A DNA stretch of 10,135 nt from Hyphomicrobiales bacterium (lineage in GTDB: Bacteria; Pseudomonadota; Alphaproteobacteria; Rhizobiales; Aestuariivirgaceae), in assembly GCA_020029455.1 (NCBI GenBank), contig JAIBJH010000076.1:1-10135 (forward strand). The letters are read 5' to 3'. The notes below the pieces were generated by a model. It worked only from the letters and a program-made list of their open reading frames with translations, did no database searches and was not told the origin of the DNA. Of the stretch, positions 6,382 to 10,135 are shown piece after piece. The position numbers and the translations under genes were made by a program. Each line of letters begins with the position of its first letter. Position 1 is the first letter of the stretch.

Positions 6382-7899
6382 CTACATGTCGTGACCTGAA
6401 TAGGAACAGTTGAAGGATTTGTTGCAGAGTGGAAAATCAGCAACGATGTTGCCCTCGATAGCTGCTTCGAGCAGCGGCCACTGAAACCAGGATGGATCGC
6501 GCGCATGGAACCCGGAAACACGTCCAGTTTCGTCTAGTCGTAGCGCAATGAAGACATCGCCACGGAAGCCTTCCACCATGGCCGCGCCTGTTCCTGCCTT
6601 CAGGGTAGTTGCCTTGGCCATGATGGGGCCGGGCTCGAGCTTCTTAAGCATGCCGCGGATAAGTTTGACGCTGGAACGGACCTCCTCAATCCGAACCCAC
6701 ACACGCGCATCCACATCACCTTCGGCGCGTACCGCGACGCCAACGTCAAGATGATCATAAGGCGCATAGGGGTAGGACTTGCGGGTGTCGAAGTTCCTTC
6801 CGGAGGCGCGCCCGACATATCCTCCGGCGGCGTATTGCGTGGCAAGCTCCTGCGAGACATATCCCGTCGTTACCGTCCGGTCCTGTAGCGAGGGCGCTTC
6901 GTCATATACGCGCACGACTGCCTCGAACCGTTCAAGGCAACGGTCCAGAAGGCTTTCGATTCTGCCTGCATCTTCTGGTAGCAGATCCTGGGTAACACCA
7001 CCTGGTACAATAACGTCCATCATCATGCGGTGCCCAAAACACTGCATTGCTGTCTGGAGAATTTCCTCGCGCAGCAAAGTGCAATGGGCATGAAGCACCA
7101 CGACGCTGGCGTCATTGCAGATGCCGCCGACATCATTGATGTGATGGGAGAGGCGTTCAAGCTCCGCCATGATGCCGCGCAGGAGTTTGGCGCGCGGCGG
7201 AGGTCTCCAGCCCAATGTTGCCTCGACAGCAAGCGCGAAGGCGTAAGAGTAGGCGATAGTGGAATCGCCGGAAATACGTGCCGCAATGCGCGCTGCCGTG
7301 GCGATATCGGCGCCTGTGCAGAGCGCTTCGATGCCCTTGTGCACGTATCCGAGTCGCTCTTCCAGCCGCACCACCGCTTCGCCATTGGCGGTGAAGCGGA
7401 AATGGCCGGGCTCAATGATGCCGGCATGAACCGGGCCCACAGGGATCTGGTGCAAGCCTTCGCCTTCCGACGGCAGGAAGGTGTAGGGAGCGGCTGGCCG
7501 GGGCAACTCTTTCTGCCTGCCTTTGGGAGAGCTTGGCCATTTGCCGTGATCGATCCAGGGGCGGTGATCCGGCAGACCCTGCGGCTCGATGCCCTTCAAA
7601 TCACGCAATGCCCGCTCAAGGCGCAAGGCCGGGGCATGGTTCTTGGAGACGGAAGGATAGGCATTGCGCTTCATTGGCAAGGACGCGATGAAGCGCACGC
7701 CTTTTACCGGCGCGCCGAGAGCCATGCAGATGTCGCTGCCGTCCGCCCAAACGGACAGGAAATCTTGCAGGCCCTTGGCGCAGCCCAAGGCGAGGCAGAT
7801 CCAGATCCGGTCATCGACCGCCAAGCGAACAAACCCATCAGGCCCGGCCTTCTGGCCGCCTGCCACTTCAAGAACTGATGTTGCGACGGGCCGTTTCAT
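6382..7899 (-). CDS. hyfG: HyfG/HycE/NuoCD-like large subunit without [NiFe] ligands
   Basis: Large catalytic-core subunit, a fusion of a NuoC-like part (about 1-125, ending in LERALRDLKGIEPQG, LPDHRPW and HGKWP) and a NuoD/hydrogenase-large-subunit part (about 140-505). Family motifs include VGPVHAGIIEPGHFRF (154-169), LEERLGYVHKGIE (179-191), ELERLSHHINDVGG (246-259) and DPSWFQWP (468-475). Where [NiFe] hydrogenases carry the first CxxC (CGICG) this protein reads RISGDST (208-214), with no cysteine. At the C-terminus it reads NKSFNCSYSGHDM (493-505), with a single cysteine (C498) where the second CxxC is expected. It therefore should not bind a NiFe site, and the protein is better described as an energy-converting-hydrogenase-related (Ehr) large subunit of unknown substrate. 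The ATG at 7899 overlaps the hyfF stop (ATGA), with GGAG at 7908-7911 as ribosome site. The family is sure; the lack of hydrogenase activity is a strong inference. Confidence 0.9.
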   Translation of the reverse strand: MKRPVATSVLEVAGGQKAGPDGFVRLAVDDRIWICLALGCAKGLQDFLSVWADGSDICMALGAPVKGVRFIASLPMKRNAYPSVSKNHAPALRLERALRDLKGIEPQGLPDHRPWIDHGKWPSSPKGRQKELPRPAAPYTFLPSEGEGLHQIPVGPVHAGIIEPGHFRFTANGEAVVRLEERLGYVHKGIEALCTGADIATAARIAARISGDSTIAYSYAFALAVEATLGWRPPPRAKLLRGIMAELERLSHHINDVGGICNDASVVVLHAHCTLLREEILQTAMQCFGHRMMMDVIVPGGVTQDLLPEDAGRIESLLDRCLERFEAVVRVYDEAPSLQDRTVTTGYVSQELATQYAAGGYVGRASGRNFDTRKSYPYAPYDHLDVGVAVRAEGDVDARVWVRIEEVRSSVKLIRGMLKKLEPGPIMAKATTLKAGTGAAMVEGFRGDVFIALRLDETGRVSGFHARDPSWFQWPLLEAAIEGNIVADFPLCNKSFNCSYSGHDM

Positions 7900-9332
7900 T
7901 TCAGAAGCTCCGCGGCACGTTCAAACCAAGCCGCAAGCGTTGGCGGCAAATAGATGCCGGCAATCAGAACCAAGGTCATGTGGACAAGCAAGGGTATTGA
8001 CGATGCTTTGACAGGGTAGGCAGGCTCGGTCGGCTCGCCAAAGAGCAAGTCCTGAAGGCGCCACAGCAAAGCGCCGAATGCAATGAGCAGGCCGAGCGCG
8101 GGAAGAACGGCGAGCCATGGCGCCCGCGCGAAAGTGGTTGTGAGGATCAGGAACTCGCTCATGAATACGCCGAAGGGTGGTAGACCGGAAATGGCGAAGA
8201 CGCCCGCCGCCAGTCCCAGCGCAAGGCCGGGATGGGTTACGCTCAGGCCACGGATTGCGGCGATGCGTTGGGTGCCTTTGGCTTGTGCCACGTGGCCGAC
8301 GGCAAAGAAGATCGCTGATTTCGTTAGGCTGTGCATGGCCATGTGCAGGAGCCCGGCGAAATTGGCCAGTGGACCGCCCATGCCGAAGGCGAAGGTGATG
8401 AGGCCCATGTGTTCGATCGAGGAGTAGGCGAAGAGCCTTTTGATGTCGCGGCGCTGGTAGAGCATGAAGGATGCAAAGAGCAGCGAGATCAGCCCCATTA
8501 CGATCATGATCGGCCCGGGTTGGATGGCCTCGCTGTTGGCGGAGACAATCATTTTGAAGCGCAAGAGGCCATAGAGCGCCACGTTAAGAAGGAGACCGGA
8601 AAGCACGGCCGAAATAGGCGTGGGGCCTTCAGAATGAGCGTCAGGCAGCCAGGCGTGAAGTGGGGCCAAGCCTATTTTTGTGCCGTATCCGATGAGCAGG
8701 AAGATGAAGGCAAGGTTCAGAAGCGAGACATCGAGTTGCGGGGCCGATGCCAGAAGCAGGTTCCAGGTCATGGCCGGCGCGCCTTCGCCAAGGGTCTTCT
8801 GTCCAGCAAGGTAGATGAGGATGGTGCCAAAGAAGGCGAGTGAGATACCGACGCTGCCCAAGATGAAATATTTCCAGGAGGCTTCCAGTGCTGAAGGCGT
8901 GCGGTAGATGCCGACCATCACCACGGTGATCAGTGTCGCCATCTCAAGGCCCACCCACATCAGCCCGATATTGTTGGCAGTGAGGGCAAGGTTCATTGAC
9001 CCCATCATGGCGAGGAACATGGCATGGTAGAAGCGCACGAAGAGCGGCGTCAGCTTTCCGGTTTCGATTTCATGGCCGATGTAGCTGGCGCTGAATATCG
9101 ATGTTGTCAGACCCACGAGGGTGTTGAGGATGACGAACAGGATGTTCATCTCGTCAATGATGAAGTAGTCACGAACCTCAGGATTCACAAAGAGCAGCGA
9201 GATGCCGGAAAGGAAGGTGGCGAACATCGCCAGCATGTTGCCTGCGGCGGACATACGGTAACCCGGAACGAGAGTGAGCACAGCGGCGCTGAAGAAGGGA
9301 ATGGCAATGACCAGGGTGACAGACGTCATCAT
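7896..9332 (-). CDS. hyfF: HyfF-like proton-pumping membrane subunit (NuoM/MrpD family)
   Basis: Antiporter-like integral membrane subunit, expected to translocate protons or sodium in the membrane arm. It has 478 residues, very hydrophobic throughout, with about a dozen or more membrane helices. The Proton_antipo_M core spans about 115-400. Charged residues of the ion path are visible: E130 in WVGLEMATL (the NuoM E144 position), K219 and H226 in GTKIGLAPLHAWLPDAH, K260 in LLRFKM, H308 in YSSIEHMG, K338 in HSLTKSAIFF, and E393 in GVFMSEFLIL. It lacks the long C-terminal lateral helix of NuoL/HyfB, so HyfF-like fits better. It starts at ATG 9332 within an ATGA overlap with the hyfE stop, and AGGTGA (9339-9344) is a good ribosome site. 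A second ATG follows immediately at 9329. HyfB is expected upstream, outside the window. Confidence 0.9.
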   Translation of the reverse strand: MMTSVTLVIAIPFFSAAVLTLVPGYRMSAAGNMLAMFATFLSGISLLFVNPEVRDYFIIDEMNILFVILNTLVGLTTSIFSASYIGHEIETGKLTPLFVRFYHAMFLAMMGSMNLALTANNIGLMWVGLEMATLITVVMVGIYRTPSALEASWKYFILGSVGISLAFFGTILIYLAGQKTLGEGAPAMTWNLLLASAPQLDVSLLNLAFIFLLIGYGTKIGLAPLHAWLPDAHSEGPTPISAVLSGLLLNVALYGLLRFKMIVSANSEAIQPGPIMIVMGLISLLFASFMLYQRRDIKRLFAYSSIEHMGLITFAFGMGGPLANFAGLLHMAMHSLTKSAIFFAVGHVAQAKGTQRIAAIRGLSVTHPGLALGLAAGVFAISGLPPFGVFMSEFLILTTTFARAPWLAVLPALGLLIAFGALLWRLQDLLFGEPTEPAYPVKASSIPLLVHMTLVLIAGIYLPPTLAAWFERAAELLK

Positions 9333-9988
9333 CTGTGGTCACCTCTCACATCCTCAAGCGCCTCGACATCCACGCTGTCGAAGCGTTCACGGATACGGAA
9401 GACGAATACAGCGAAGACAAAGAGTGCAATCAAAACCGAGAAGGCAACGCTTATCTCGACGACCAGCGGCATGCCGCGTGCGCCCGTTGCAGCAAGGATC
9501 AGGCCGTTTTCCAACGACATGAAGCCGACAATCTGGGTGACGGCATTGCGGCGGCTGATCATCATGAGGAAGCCGAGCAGAATGATCGCCAGCGCCAATG
9601 CCAGGCCCTCACGGGTGAAGGATTCGGCGGCGGTTGTGATCCTCAATACGAGCAACAACGAAAGGGACGTCAGTGCGAGGCCAGCCATCAGCGTCTTGCC
9701 GACGCCTACGACTTGCTCGACGTCGCGGTGAATGCCGAGCCGGACGATCATCTTGTGCAGCGCCACGGGAATGACGATGCCCTTGAGGCCCAGAGCGAGC
9801 GCGGCTGTGACGAAGAGGTGAGGACGCTGCTGCGTCCAGGCTTCCCAGCCTACGGCCATGGAAAGCAACACTGCCTGCGCGGCAAAGATGTTGAGGACGG
9901 CGAAAATGCGGTCCTGGTAGAGCAAAGCGAAACTCGCGACCAGCATCAGACCGGCAAGAAGATGGGAGACATCATAGGCGTGATTCAC
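9329..9988 (-). CDS. hyfE: HyfE-like membrane subunit (contains NuoK-like part)
   Basis: Small integral membrane subunit of the hydrogenase-4-like complex, 219 residues with about six or seven hydrophobic segments. The C-terminal half is NuoK-like, with conserved E160 in GFMSLENGLILAA and a following helix carrying E178 in PLVVEISVAFSVL, the positions that relay charge across the membrane in NuoK. The charged tail (about 198-219) should be cytoplasmic. The start is GTG at 9988, inside a GTGA overlap with the hyfC stop, with GAGGTG at 9994-9999 as ribosome site 5 nt upstream. The next gene, hyfF, starts in its stop codon. HyfE is diagnostic for hydrogenase-4-type rather than respiratory complex I clusters. 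Confidence 0.88.
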   Translation of the reverse strand: MNHAYDVSHLLAGLMLVASFALLYQDRIFAVLNIFAAQAVLLSMAVGWEAWTQQRPHLFVTAALALGLKGIVIPVALHKMIVRLGIHRDVEQVVGVGKTLMAGLALTSLSLLLVLRITTAAESFTREGLALALAIILLGFLMMISRRNAVTQIVGFMSLENGLILAATGARGMPLVVEISVAFSVLIALFVFAVFVFRIRERFDSVDVEALEDVRGDHR

Positions 9989-10135
9989 TTGAGCACCTCG
10001 CGTGAGACGAAGGCGAGGAGAATGGCCAGGAAGGCAAATACGAAGGCGCCGCCGAGGAACTCACCGACACGGAATACGCGCATCTTGGCGATGCTCGCTT
10101 CCCAGACCCCGAGAATGACCGCACTTGCAGCGAGC
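9985..10135 (-). CDS. hyfC: HyfC/HycD/NuoH-like membrane subunit (only C-terminal 49 residues in window)
   Basis: The minus-strand frame entering from the right edge is open to TGA at 9987-9985 and gives 49 full codons. They contain WEASIAKMRVFRVGEFLG followed by a hydrophobic helix and the tail SREVLK. The E-x-x-IAKMR-x-FRV motif followed by a last helix is the C-terminal pattern of the HyfC/HycD/NuoH subunit, which links the membrane arm to the peripheral arm near the quinone-like site. The stop overlaps the hyfE start by 4 bp. The position before hyfE matches the hyfB-C-E-F-G-I order. The short length limits certainty, but motif and synteny agree. Confidence 0.8.
   Translation of the reverse strand, partial: LAASAVILGVWEASIAKMRVFRVGEFLGGAFVFAFLAILLAFVSREVLK

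Noticed and set aside
7030..7878. Long plus-strand open frame of 282 codons
   Set aside because: It lies entirely antisense to the well-supported hyfG-like gene, shows no family motifs and has no ribosome site or context of its own; a GC-rich mirror frame.
9024..9731. Plus-strand open frame of 235 codons across the hyfF/hyfE junction
   Set aside because: It covers two real membrane-protein genes on the other strand and is highly charged with no domain, as expected for the antisense of hydrophobic genes.
5857..10135. Operon for respiratory complex I (nuo)
   Set aside because: The HyfE-type subunit, fused NuoC/NuoD-like large subunit, CxxC spacing in the small subunit and gene order fit hydrogenase-4-like clusters, not nuoA-N.

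Overview
The window looks like chromosomal DNA of an alphaproteobacterium, GC-rich and tightly packed. The assignment rests on the dctP // dctS-dctR layout, which is the arrangement known from Rhodobacter capsulatus, and on the style of the NuoB/NuoD-like subunits. I cannot name the genus. A Hyphomicrobiales- or Rhodospirillales-like host is my inference. About 98-99% of the window is coding, and the only real intergenic gap is about 120 bp (882-1001).

Left part (1-5860): a C4-dicarboxylate uptake and use module. On the minus strand, dctP (1-881, cut by the left edge) encodes the periplasmic solute-binding protein of a TRAP transporter; dctQ and dctM are expected beyond the left edge. Divergent from it on the plus strand run dctS (membrane sensor histidine kinase), dctR (FixJ/NarL-type response regulator, overlapping dctS by 4 bp) and maeB (malic enzyme with a C-terminal phosphotransacetylase-like domain, about 15 bp after dctR). 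The layout suggests that external malate, succinate or fumarate is sensed by DctS, DctR switches on dctP(QM), and imported malate is decarboxylated to pyruvate by MaeB. The divergent promoter region contains a perfect 10-bp palindrome near -50 of a predicted dctP promoter, a candidate DctR site.

Right part (5857-10135): a minus-strand operon for a complex-I-like, hydrogenase-4-like membrane complex. In transcription order it is hyfC-like (partial, right edge), hyfE-like, hyfF-like, hyfG-like and hyfI-like. Start and stop codons overlap by 4 bp at three junctions, and 6 bp separates hyfG from hyfI. The small subunit keeps the cysteines for a proximal [4Fe-4S] cluster, but the large subunit lacks the paired CxxC nickel ligands of [NiFe] hydrogenases. 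No HyfH/NuoI-type ferredoxin subunit sits in its usual place. The complex therefore resembles the 'energy-converting hydrogenase-related' (Ehr) class: ion-pumping modules attached to a non-hydrogenase catalytic core of unknown substrate. This is the most interesting part of the window.

The two transcription units converge and end in the same tetranucleotide, CTAG at 5857-5860, which supplies the stop codons of both maeB and hyfI. I saw no tRNA, rRNA, insertion sequence, CRISPR array or clear rho-independent terminator.
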